34,640 bases of DNA from an uncultured Eubacteriales bacterium (lineage in GTDB: Bacteria > Bacillota > Clostridia > Christensenellales > Aristaeellaceae): NCBI GenBank assembly GCA_902781945.1, contig CACZLE010000054.1, positions 1-34,640 on the forward strand. The letters run 5' to 3'. Each line of letters opens with the position of its first letter. The first letter of the stretch is position 1. The position numbers were made by a program, and so were the translations under genes. Below the pieces are notes generated by a model. The model was not told the DNA's origin and searched no databases. It saw nothing but the letters and a program-made list of their open reading frames with translations. Below are positions 15,086-22,851 of the stretch, in pieces.

Positions 15086-16240
15086 TTATTGTTTTGTTTC
15101 CCCGATCCCGATCAGCGACGGCACCCGCCGCACAAACTTCTTGCCGTCGTACACCGCGGGCTCGTTGAGGATCTGCCCATGGAACACCAGGGCCATGGTG
15201 TTGCCGCCGTCCAGGTTGAGGGCCTGGGTGACGCCATGGCTTTTCAATATCTCGGCGGCCCGCTGCAGGGTGGTGCCCTCGCTGAATTTGGTGCGCCCCT
15301 GGATGGACAGCGCAAAGTAATGGCCCGGCGCGATCATGCCCAGGGCGTGGCGGGGCTCCAGGCTCTTGTAATTGTCGTAGACCACCTCGTTGATTTCCCC
15401 GTCCCGGATCAGCCAGGGGCCGAAGCTGTACACGTTGACGGCCCCCGCCGCCAGCAGCTCCTCCGCCGTGATCTCGCCGTTATCGTACACCGCCAGGGAG
15501 CCGTCGGAATATTGGGCCATCATGTCCAGGTTGGGCAGGTGATGGCCCATGTTTTGGATCTTGTTATACAGCAGCTTGCCGTCCCGGATGACGACGCCCA
15601 CGGTCTCCTTTTTGTTGTTGATCCGGTAGGTGTAAAAATCGTCGGAAATGCCCAGCACCAGCCCGGCGGACCGGGCGATATCGGCGGGGTTGACCTCCTT
15701 GCCCGAGCGGGAGGGCACGCTGCGCAGGCCCGCGCCGTTTCGGGTCCAGATCTCGGTTTCAAACCAGCGCAGGCCGATGTTCGCGTCCTCCCGGCGCAGG
15801 ATCTCGATGCGGATATCAGGGCTCAGATACAGCCACAGCCCCTCCTGGGAATTTTCGTACCAGTATTCCCCCTCCCCCGCCAGATAGCCGTCCCCGTCCC
15901 GCTCCGGCCAGTCGGGTACGGGCGTGGGGCCCGGCGTGGCCAGGGGCCGCATGGTGGGATGAGGCGCGGGCCGGGCGTCCGGGGAATACAGCCGCTCCTG
16001 GGTGGCCTCGTCCGCCTCGCCGGTCTCCGGCAGGCCGTTGGCCCGCTGAAACCTGCGCACCCGCTCCGCCGTATCCTCGGTGTACTGACGGGTGATGTTG
16101 CCCGCCTTGTAATACCCCAGGGCCTGCAGCCGCTCCTTGAGGGCCTTCACCTCATCCCCCCGGGAGCCCACGGTGAAGGTCTCCGCCAGGGCGCAGAGGG
16201 GAAGGAGCAGAAGGAAAAGAAACAATAACGCTTTGCGCAT
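15086..16240 (-). CDS. Secreted phosphodiester glycosidase family protein with peptidoglycan-binding domain
   Basis: 384 residues. Signal peptide about 1-19 (LLFLFLLLLPLCALA, cleavage before ETF). A peptidoglycan-binding domain of type 1 follows (about 21-85; GSRGDEVKALKERLQALGYY, then RVRRFQRANGLPETG), then a Pro/Thr-rich linker. The C-terminal domain (about 175-380) matches the NAGPA-like phosphodiester glycosidase family, ending with QALNLDGGNTMALVF, its best known motif. Members release sugar phosphodiesters; the substrate here may be a wall or capsule polymer, an inference from the wall-binding domain. GGGAG lies 8 nt before the ATG. It is 63 bp downstream of the GPH symporter and separated from it by a hairpin, so it may be partly cotranscribed. 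Confidence 0.88.
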   Translation of the reverse strand: MRKALLFLFLLLLPLCALAETFTVGSRGDEVKALKERLQALGYYKAGNITRQYTEDTAERVRRFQRANGLPETGEADEATQERLYSPDARPAPHPTMRPLATPGPTPVPDWPERDGDGYLAGEGEYWYENSQEGLWLYLSPDIRIEILRREDANIGLRWFETEIWTRNGAGLRSVPSRSGKEVNPADIARSAGLVLGISDDFYTYRINNKKETVGVVIRDGKLLYNKIQNMGHHLPNLDMMAQYSDGSLAVYDNGEITAEELLAAGAVNVYSFGPWLIRDGEINEVVYDNYKSLEPRHALGMIAPGHYFALSIQGRTKFSEGTTLQRAAEILKSHGVTQALNLDGGNTMALVFHGQILNEPAVYDGKKFVRRVPSLIGIGETKQ

Positions 16241-16260
16241 GAAAAAAGCTCCCTTAGAAC

Positions 16261-16290
16261 AAGATCCTGCTGGTCGGCCAGCAGGATCTT
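16261..16290 (-). terminator. Terminator-like hairpin after the GPH symporter gene
   Basis: A perfect 13-bp stem (AAGATCCTGCTGG at 16261-16273 with its complement at 16278-16290) and a 4-nt loop. The minus-strand run after it, GTTCTAAGGGAGCTTTTTT, has no immediate T tract, so termination may be partial. Confidence 0.6.
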
Positions 16291-16303
16291 ATGGTTTTCT
16301 TTC

Positions 16304-17680
16304 TTACTTCCGCTTCGCCTTCAGCTGATCGCTGATCTCCTTGGCGTAGGCGTCGGTGAGGCGGAACTTCTTTTTGAAGAAGAGCACGGCCACGATGAGG
16401 CCGATCATGGGCAGGATGGTCATCAGCAGGCGCAGGCCGGTCAGGGTGCTGGCGGTCTGCTGCACGATCTCGGCCTCCTCGTCGGCATTGCCCACCAGGC
16501 CGATGAGGTCCAGGCCGATGCCGGTGAGGAACACGGCCACGCCGCTGGCGGCCTTGACCACGAAGGTCTGCATGGAGAAGATGACGCTTTCCTCGCGCCT
16601 GCCGGTCTGGATCTCGCCGTAGTCCACGGAGCCGGACAGGAACACGGTGGTCAGCACGCTCAGCACGCCGTTGGCGGCGAACACCACCGCGCCGGGGATG
16701 CACAGCAGGATCAGGTTATGGGTGATGCCCGCCAGCAGCAGCACCAGCATGACGGCGTAGCCGCCCACGGCCATGCCGATGGCCAGCAGGAACACCTTTT
16801 CGTTGGGCATCTTGTTCTTGCGCAGCATGGGATAAAGGATCATCATGCCCAGGATCTGGAACGCGCCGCCCACGGTGGAAAACAGGGTGTAGCTGCCCTT
16901 CCAGCCCTCGCCGCCAAAGTCATACTTGAAGAAATAGATGATGAAGTTGCTGGTGAGATACAGGGCCATGTTGATCAGCACGATGGCGGCCACCACGGTG
17001 AGGGCCTGATCGTTGCCAAACAGGGCCTTGAACATCTCCTTGACGCTGCTCACCTTCATTTCGGTCTGGTGCTCCCGCATGAACAGGCAGCAGATGACCT
17101 CGGTGACGACGAAGATGACGGCCACGCCCAGGGCCACGTAGCGGAAGCCCTGCAAGTCGTTGCCGCCGCCCAGGGCGCCCACGGCCAGCATGGTGAACAT
17201 GGCGATGAGGGCGCTGCCCACGCCCGCGCAGGTGCGGCCCACCACGGACAGGTTTTCACGGTCCTGGGGCGTATCGGTGACGGCGGGGATCATGCTCCAG
17301 TAGGGGATATCCATCATGGTGTAGGTGACGCCCCACAGAATATAGACCACGCTGAAATAGACCATCAGGTTGGCCCCGCTGCCCACGGGGGCGGCGAACA
17401 GGGCGTAGAGCACGATGGCGTTAAGGATGGTGCCGCTGAACAGCCAGGGACGGAACCGGCCCCAGCGGGTCTTGGTCTTGGCCACCAGCACCCCCATGAA
17501 GGGATCGTTCAGGGCGTCGAACACCCGGGCGATCATCAGGATCAGACCCACGAAGGTGGCGCTCAGGCCCAGGATATCCTGGTAGTAGAACATGACGTAG
17601 CTGGCGGACAGGGCGTATACCATGTCCTTGCCCACGGCGCCCAGGCCGAAGGCTGCCTTTTGCTTCAAGGATAGCTTCAT
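16304..17680 (-). CDS. Glycoside-pentoside-hexuronide (GPH):cation symporter
   Basis: 458 residues with about 12 predicted membrane helices, the size of MelB, XylP and UidB-type symporters. The family start FGLGAVGKDMVYALSASYVMF and the helix 2 motif ARVFDALNDPFMGV with the cation-site Asp are clear, as is WGRFRPWLFSG. It imports a glycoside or a hexuronide with sodium ions or protons. The gene follows the GH2 hydrolase by 18 bp, with GGAGGGG 7 nt before its ATG, so the imported sugar is probably the GH2 substrate. A hairpin follows the gene. Confidence 0.92.
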   Translation of the reverse strand: MKLSLKQKAAFGLGAVGKDMVYALSASYVMFYYQDILGLSATFVGLILMIARVFDALNDPFMGVLVAKTKTRWGRFRPWLFSGTILNAIVLYALFAAPVGSGANLMVYFSVVYILWGVTYTMMDIPYWSMIPAVTDTPQDRENLSVVGRTCAGVGSALIAMFTMLAVGALGGGNDLQGFRYVALGVAVIFVVTEVICCLFMREHQTEMKVSSVKEMFKALFGNDQALTVVAAIVLINMALYLTSNFIIYFFKYDFGGEGWKGSYTLFSTVGGAFQILGMMILYPMLRKNKMPNEKVFLLAIGMAVGGYAVMLVLLLAGITHNLILLCIPGAVVFAANGVLSVLTTVFLSGSVDYGEIQTGRREESVIFSMQTFVVKAASGVAVFLTGIGLDLIGLVGNADEEAEIVQQTASTLTGLRLLMTILPMIGLIVAVLFFKKKFRLTDAYAKEISDQLKAKRK

Positions 17681-17698
17681 TTGTTTTCCCCTCCGTAT

Positions 17699-19840
17699 TT
17701 ATTTGATCACGTCAAACGCGATTTGGAGCGTCTTAAGGCCCGGGCAGCGGATGGTCAGACCGGCCTTTCCCGCCTCCCCGGCGGTGCGGATATACGTGCC
17801 GCCCATGCCGCCCTCGGCGGTGATGACGGCAGGGCCCACCAATTTCGCGGCCCCGCTGACCTCAAAGAGCAGGGGCAGCTGCACAAAGGGTGCGGTGTGG
17901 CCCCATTTATCCACGATGCGGATGCGCACGGCGGCCATATCGTAGGTATCGCCCTCGGTGAGGGTGGTGCTGCTGGGGATGACCTCCAATTTCAGTTCGC
18001 TGTTGGCGGCGCGGATCACGGATTTGACCACCTGGCCGTTCCGGATGGCGTCAAAGCGCCATTCCGTCACCCGGTCTCCCCAGCCGCTGAGGAAGGTTTC
18101 CGCCTGCATGGGCATGGGGCCGTGGGGCAGGTTTTTGAAGGGCGTGTCGCTGAATTCCGCCACGAACTGATCGTTTTTATACAGCTTCACGCTGTCGGCG
18201 TTGGTGAACAGCCACACGTCGCCGATGACGCTGGCGGGATAATCGCCGATATCCATGCTGCTGCCGATCTCCAGCACCGGGGTCTCGTCCTGCTGGCTGG
18301 CGTAGAAGGAGGCGGCCAGCTTGGGATTGCGGAAGGCGTCCATGACGCCGTGGTAGCAGATGCGGTCCCCGCTGCCGAAATCCTTGTGGGTGGGATAATC
18401 GAACATGCACCAGCTGAAGCACCCCGCGTGCTGGCCGTCGGCCAGGGCGTCGTTGTGCACCCGGGCGTGGCGCAGGGCGTGCTCCTGACGGCGGGCCCAG
18501 TTGTCAAAGCTCTTGGTGGGGAACATGTGGCCGTTGTTTTCGCTGATCAGGAAGGCCTTGCTCATGTCCGGGGTCACTTCCGCCTTGGGCAAGGCGCCGG
18601 GATTATCGCCGGTATGGCTGAAATCGTTGAAGGCGTACACGTCCTCCAGCAGGCTGCTCTTTTGCAGATAGCGCACGCCGCTGGTGGGACGGCTGGGGTC
18701 CAGGGCATGGGCCGCGGCGTTGGTGCGAATGTAGAATTCGTCGTCGTCCAGGCTCTCGTTGATGCGCACGCCCCACAGCACGATGCTGGGATGGTTGCGG
18801 TATTGCAGCACCATTTCCTTGACGTTCTGGATGGCTTGCAGCTTCCAGCTTTCATCGCCGATATGCTGCCAGCCGGGGAACTCGGTGAATACCAGCAGGC
18901 CCAGCCGGTCGCAGGCGTCAATGAAGGCCTGGCTCTGTGGATAATGGCTGGTGCGCACGGCGGTGCAGCCCAGCTCCTCCTTGAGCATGCGGGCGTCCTC
19001 CACCTGCAGGCTGTCCGACGCGGCATAGCCCACGTAGGGATAGGACTGGTGGCGGTTCAGGCCCCGCAGATAGGTCTTTTTGCCGTTCAGATAGCAGCCG
19101 TCGGCCTTGAATTTCACAGTGCGGAAGCCGAAGGGGACGCGCTTCACGTCCTCATCCCGCAAAGATACCTCACAGGTATACAGGTTGGGGTGCTCCAGAT
19201 CCCAGGGCTGGGCGTCGGGGACGCTGATGCGCAGCTCCCGGGCCGCGCTGCCGGCGGTCTCGGCCAGGGCTTTGCCGTCCTTGTCCAGGATGCGCACAAT
19301 GACGGTATCGTCCTTGGCGGCCTTCTGATCCAGCGTCACCGCCACCTGGGCGGTGTGCAGATCGGGGGTCTGGACGAACACGTCGCTGATCATGTTCTCC
19401 CCCTTGGCTTCCAGCCAGACAGGGCGATAGAGGCCGCCGTAGGTGAGGTAATCGATGACGAAGCCGAAGGGCGGCACGGCGGGATTCTCCGTGCTGTCCA
19501 ATTTGACGGCCACCAGGTTTTCGCCGGGTACCGCCGCGTCGGTGAATTCCACCCGGAAGGCCGTGTAGCCCGTGGGATGGGTGCCCAGCTCCTTGCCGTT
19601 CACATACACCGTGGCGATGTGGGCCGCGCCGTCCAATTGCAGAAAAAAGCGCTTGCCCTCCGGCAGCGTAAAGCGCTTGCGGTAGCCGCTGATCATCTGG
19701 TAGCTCTTTTCATCCACCTGGTGCAGCGGCAGTTCTTTGACGGTATGGGGCAGGCGCACAGCCTCCGCCGGGCCCTCGCCCCGGGCAAAGGCTTCCGTCC
19801 ATTGGGGCGCAAACTCCCAGCCGTTGGAAAAAGGAATCAT
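17699..19840 (-). CDS. Glycoside hydrolase family 2 protein
   Basis: 713 residues, cytosolic (no signal peptide). Order: N-terminal jelly-roll sugar-binding domain (about 1-165), Ig-like domain (about 170-260), TIM barrel (about 262-540), then two C-terminal beta domains. The catalytic acid/base is Glu362 in RINES, preceded by IVLWGV. The nucleophile is probably Glu434 in LISENNGHMFP. Activity is probably beta-galactosidase or beta-glucuronidase; sequence alone does not separate them. AAGGAGAG lies 7 nt before the ATG. It is the first gene of an operon with the GPH symporter, transcribed from 19885-19913 and divergent from the GH3 gene. Confidence 0.93.
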   Translation of the reverse strand: MIPFSNGWEFAPQWTEAFARGEGPAEAVRLPHTVKELPLHQVDEKSYQMISGYRKRFTLPEGKRFFLQLDGAAHIATVYVNGKELGTHPTGYTAFRVEFTDAAVPGENLVAVKLDSTENPAVPPFGFVIDYLTYGGLYRPVWLEAKGENMISDVFVQTPDLHTAQVAVTLDQKAAKDDTVIVRILDKDGKALAETAGSAARELRISVPDAQPWDLEHPNLYTCEVSLRDEDVKRVPFGFRTVKFKADGCYLNGKKTYLRGLNRHQSYPYVGYAASDSLQVEDARMLKEELGCTAVRTSHYPQSQAFIDACDRLGLLVFTEFPGWQHIGDESWKLQAIQNVKEMVLQYRNHPSIVLWGVRINESLDDDEFYIRTNAAAHALDPSRPTSGVRYLQKSSLLEDVYAFNDFSHTGDNPGALPKAEVTPDMSKAFLISENNGHMFPTKSFDNWARRQEHALRHARVHNDALADGQHAGCFSWCMFDYPTHKDFGSGDRICYHGVMDAFRNPKLAASFYASQQDETPVLEIGSSMDIGDYPASVIGDVWLFTNADSVKLYKNDQFVAEFSDTPFKNLPHGPMPMQAETFLSGWGDRVTEWRFDAIRNGQVVKSVIRAANSELKLEVIPSSTTLTEGDTYDMAAVRIRIVDKWGHTAPFVQLPLLFEVSGAAKLVGPAVITAEGGMGGTYIRTAGEAGKAGLTIRCPGLKTLQIAFDVIK

Positions 19841-19884
19841 GGTCGTTCTCTCCTTAGTAAAGCAAATATTTGTCCGCTACCAGC

Positions 19885-19913
19885 ATGATACCCCATGCCG
19901 ACTTTTCCGTCAA
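19885..19913 (-). promoter_or_regulatory. Sigma-70-type promoter of the GH2-GPH operon
   Basis: On the minus strand TTGACG (19908-19913), 17 nt, TATCAT (19885-19890), 44 nt before the ATG at 19840. Confidence 0.78.
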
Positions 19914-19916
19914 GCC

Positions 19917-19931
19917 CGAAAAGCGTTTTCG
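19917..19931. promoter_or_regulatory. Palindromic operator candidate between divergent sugar genes
   Basis: CGAAAA-GCG-TTTTCG, a perfect 6-bp inverted repeat with a CG-containing centre, the shape of LacI-family operators and loosely of a cre site. It lies 3 nt upstream of the GH2 -35 box and about 45 bp upstream of the GH3 -35 box, so one bound protein could act on both. Confidence 0.5.
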
Positions 19932-19976
19932 ATGGGAAAATCGGATAAAAAGGGGGCTTAAAAAGACAAATTATAT

Positions 19977-20005
19977 TTGCTATTCCCTGCTTTTTATTAT
20001 ATGAT
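19977..20005 (+). promoter_or_regulatory. Sigma-70-type promoter of the GH3 gene
   Basis: TTGCTA (19977-19982), 17 nt, TATGAT (20000-20005), 33 nt before the ATG; CAGGAGG follows at about 20025-20031. Confidence 0.78.
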
Positions 20006-20038
20006 GGTGGCGGCAATCATTCCATCAGGAGGCGCGCT

Positions 20039-22519
20039 ATGGAGCAGAGAAAGACTTTTTATCCCGGCCAGACGGACGAGCAGGCCACCCCGCAGGAGGC
20101 GGCGGCCCGGCAGGTATCCCGGCAAGCGGCGGCGGAGGGCATGGTGCTGCTGAAAAACGACGGCGCGCTGCCGCTGCGGGCAGGGGCCCGGGTGGCGCTG
20201 CTGGGGCTGGGGGCCCGGCATCCCATCAAGGGCGGCACGGGCAGCGGCGATGTGAACAGCCGCGGCGTGATCAGCGTGGATCAGGGCCTGCGGGAAGCGG
20301 GCTTTGAGGTGGTAAACACCGATTATCTGGACGAATATGACCGTATTTATGCCGAAAACCGGCAGAAATGGACCGAGGATATCGTGGCGGAGGCCGGCCC
20401 GGAGCGCAGCTGGGGCAAGCTCTATGACGCCCACGTGCGCATGACCTGCCCGCTGCCGCAGATCGCCCTGCCGGAAAAGGGCTGGGCGGAGGCCGAAGCC
20501 GTGATCTACGTGCTGTCCCGCACCTCGGGCGAGGGCGCGGATCGCCGGGACGCGCCGGGGGATTATTACCTGGCAGCGGCGGAAAACGACGAGCTGGCGG
20601 CCCTCTGCGCCTGGGGCAAGCCCGTGGTGGTGCTGCTCAACGTGGGCGGCGTCGTCGACCTGAGCTTCCTGGATACCCTGCCCATCGCGGGCCTGGTGCT
20701 GATGGGTCAGGCGGGCTGCGACAGCGGACGGGCGGCGGCGGACATTCTCAGCGGCGCGGTGAATCCCTCGGGCCGCCTGACGGACAGCTGGGCCTATCGC
20801 TATGAGGATTATCCGTCCAGCCGGGATTTCTCCTTCCGCAACGGCAACCTGAAGGAAGAATACTACACCGACGGCCTCTATGTGGGCTATCGCTATTTTG
20901 ACGCCTTCGGCGTGCGGCCCCGCTATCCCTTTGGCTACGGCCTCAGCTACACCCGCTTTGAGCAGCAGGCCGAAGCCCTGATCCTGAGTGAGCGGGAAGT
21001 CTCCCTGACCGTGCGGGTGCGCAACGCGGGCGGCGCGGCGGGCCGCCAGGTGGTGCAGCTTTACGCCGCCTGTCCCGCCGCCGAGCAGCCCAAGGAGTTC
21101 AAGCGCCTGATCGCCTTTGGCAAGACGGGCCTGCTGGCCCCCGGCGCGGAAGAGGTCCTGACGCTGCGGTTCGATATCGCCGCCCTGGCCTCCTATCGCC
21201 CCGGCTATGCGGCCTGGTTCCTGGAACGGGGCGAATATGTGCTGCTGCTGGCGGAGAACGCGGCGGAATGTACCGCGGCGGGCAAGCTGACCCTGGGAGA
21301 GACCGCCAATATCTGCCAGGTGTCCAACATCTGCGACCAGGTGGACGCCCTGAAGGAGATCAAGCCTCCCGCCGAGAACCGGGCGGCCTGGGACGCGTAT
21401 CTGGCGGAGATCAGCCGGGGTGTGCCCAGCGTGGCCATGGATCAGGCTGTTTCCCTGCCCGAGCCCCGCATGGCCGCCGCCGCGCCCTCCGATCAGGCCC
21501 GGCAGATCCTGGCCAGGCTCACCGAGGACGAAAAGATCCGCCTGTGCGTGGGCGCGCCCAGCGCCATGTCCGGCGAGGCCATCGGCGAGGCGGGCAACGC
21601 CGTGCCCGGGGCCGCGGGCGAAACGGTTTCCGTGCCCGAAAAGGGCCTGCCCGCCATGGTGCTGGCCGATGGCCCGGCGGGGCTGCGCATGCAAAAATGC
21701 TATGAAATCGACCCCGCCACCGGCCTCATCCACCGGCTGGACCGCTTCTCCTCCCTGCTGAACCGCTTCTTCGGCGTCATGGAATACCATGCGGGCTATG
21801 ACCGCCGCTATCAGTTCGCCACGGCCATTCCCGTGGGCACGCTGCTGGCCCAGAGCTTCGATCCGGCAATGCTTGAGCGGGTGGGCGGCCTGATCGCCGA
21901 CGAGATGCGCCGCTTCGGCGTCACCGTGTGGCTGGCCCCGGGCATGAACATCCACCGCAATCCCCTGTGCGGGCGCAACTTTGAGTATTTCTCCGAGGAC
22001 CCCCTGGTGTCCGGCCTGATGGCCGCCGCCATCACCCGGGGCGTGCAGCAGAAGCCCGGGGCCTGCGTGACCATCAAGCATTTTGCCTGCAACAACCAGG
22101 AGGACAACCGCATGGGCGTCAGCGCCGTGATCTCCGAGCGGACCCTGCGGGAAATCTACCTGAAAGGCTTCGAGATCGCCGTCAAGACCAGCCAGCCCCT
22201 GTCCATCATGACCTCCTATAACCGCGTCAACGGCGTGCATACCGCCAACAGCTACGATCTGTGCACCAAGGTCGCCCGTCAGGAGTGGGGCTTCGGCGGC
22301 TTCATCATGACGGACTGGACCACCACCAACAGCGGCCACGGCTCCTCCGCCGCCAAGTGCGTCCTGGCGGGCAACGACCTGGTGATGCCCGGGCGCGACG
22401 CGGACCGCCGGGAGATCCGCCAGGCCCTGCGCCGGGAGATCGGCCCCGCCCTGCCCCCGGAAAAGCTGGACGAAAGCGCCCTGCGGCTCATCGACGCGGC
22501 CATCCGGCTGAACGGGTAA
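20039..22519 (+). CDS. Glycoside hydrolase family 3 enzyme with permuted domain order
   Basis: 826 residues, no signal peptide. The usual GH3 order is reversed. An alpha/beta sandwich comes first (about 20-300; AAAEGMVLLKNDGALPL, GGTGSGDV and later YPFGYGLSYTRF, normally found in the C-terminal half), then a fibronectin-III-like domain (about 315-380), then the (beta/alpha)8 barrel (about 540-810). The barrel holds NIHRNPLCGRNFEYFSEDP, TIKHFACNNQE and the nucleophile Asp759 in GFIMTDW. Such permuted GH3 enzymes are known from rumen Clostridia (Ruminococcus albus, Butyrivibrio). Likely a cytosolic beta-glucosidase or related exo-glycosidase. Transcribed from 19977-20005. The stop codon lies 2 nt before repeat island 4. 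Confidence 0.94.
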   Translation: MEQRKTFYPGQTDEQATPQEAAARQVSRQAAAEGMVLLKNDGALPLRAGARVALLGLGARHPIKGGTGSGDVNSRGVISVDQGLREAGFEVVNTDYLDEYDRIYAENRQKWTEDIVAEAGPERSWGKLYDAHVRMTCPLPQIALPEKGWAEAEAVIYVLSRTSGEGADRRDAPGDYYLAAAENDELAALCAWGKPVVVLLNVGGVVDLSFLDTLPIAGLVLMGQAGCDSGRAAADILSGAVNPSGRLTDSWAYRYEDYPSSRDFSFRNGNLKEEYYTDGLYVGYRYFDAFGVRPRYPFGYGLSYTRFEQQAEALILSEREVSLTVRVRNAGGAAGRQVVQLYAACPAAEQPKEFKRLIAFGKTGLLAPGAEEVLTLRFDIAALASYRPGYAAWFLERGEYVLLLAENAAECTAAGKLTLGETANICQVSNICDQVDALKEIKPPAENRAAWDAYLAEISRGVPSVAMDQAVSLPEPRMAAAAPSDQARQILARLTEDEKIRLCVGAPSAMSGEAIGEAGNAVPGAAGETVSVPEKGLPAMVLADGPAGLRMQKCYEIDPATGLIHRLDRFSSLLNRFFGVMEYHAGYDRRYQFATAIPVGTLLAQSFDPAMLERVGGLIADEMRRFGVTVWLAPGMNIHRNPLCGRNFEYFSEDPLVSGLMAAAITRGVQQKPGACVTIKHFACNNQEDNRMGVSAVISERTLREIYLKGFEIAVKTSQPLSIMTSYNRVNGVHTANSYDLCTKVARQEWGFGGFIMTDWTTTNSGHGSSAAKCVLAGNDLVMPGRDADRREIRQALRREIGPALPPEKLDESALRLIDAAIRLNG

Positions 22520-22521
22520 AA

Positions 22522-22850
22522 CAGAAATTGGCAGGGGAGAGACGTTCGAGGCCTCCGCGGCCTCGAGCTCTGCGCCAGGGCCCGCTTGGGCCCTGGACCC
22601 ATTCTGGCGAACCGGCTTGAAAACAACAACAAACAATCCGGAAAAATGAGTTTACTCATTTTGTCCGGCCTGATGCCGGTTTTCGCTGTGCGCTTTGCGC
22701 ACAGCACGCCAGCGAAGCTGGCTGCCCGGAAGCGGTGGGCTGCGACTTTGTTTCTCGTTGCGTCAGTTGCTTTTACGGCGACAAACGCAGGTTTTCTGCT
22801 TCTCTTTTGACGCAAAAGCGAAGCGTATCCCCTCCCCCTGCCAATTTCTG
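22522..22850. repeat. Intergenic repeat island 4 with perfect 16-bp terminal inverted repeats
   Basis: CAGAAATTGGCAGGGG (22522-22537) is exactly inverted at 22835-22850. The 329-bp unit fills the gap between two convergent genes, leaving 2 nt after the GH3 stop and 1 nt before the methyltransferase stop. Hairpins: 22547-22565 (CGAGGCC/GGCCTCG); 22575-22596 (CCAGGGCCC/GGGCCCTGG); 22643-22662 (AAAATGAGT/ACTCATTTT); 22685-22705 (GCTGTGCGC/GCGCACAGC); 22708-22722 (GCCAGC-GAA-GCTGGC). The core is an inverted copy of island 3. It probably works as a two-way terminator. No gene is seen. Confidence 0.85.
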
Positions 22851-22851
22851 C

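Noticed and set aside
17681..22636. Long open frames opposite the GH2 and GH3 genes
   Set aside because: Shadows of conserved catalytic genes; no signature of their own.
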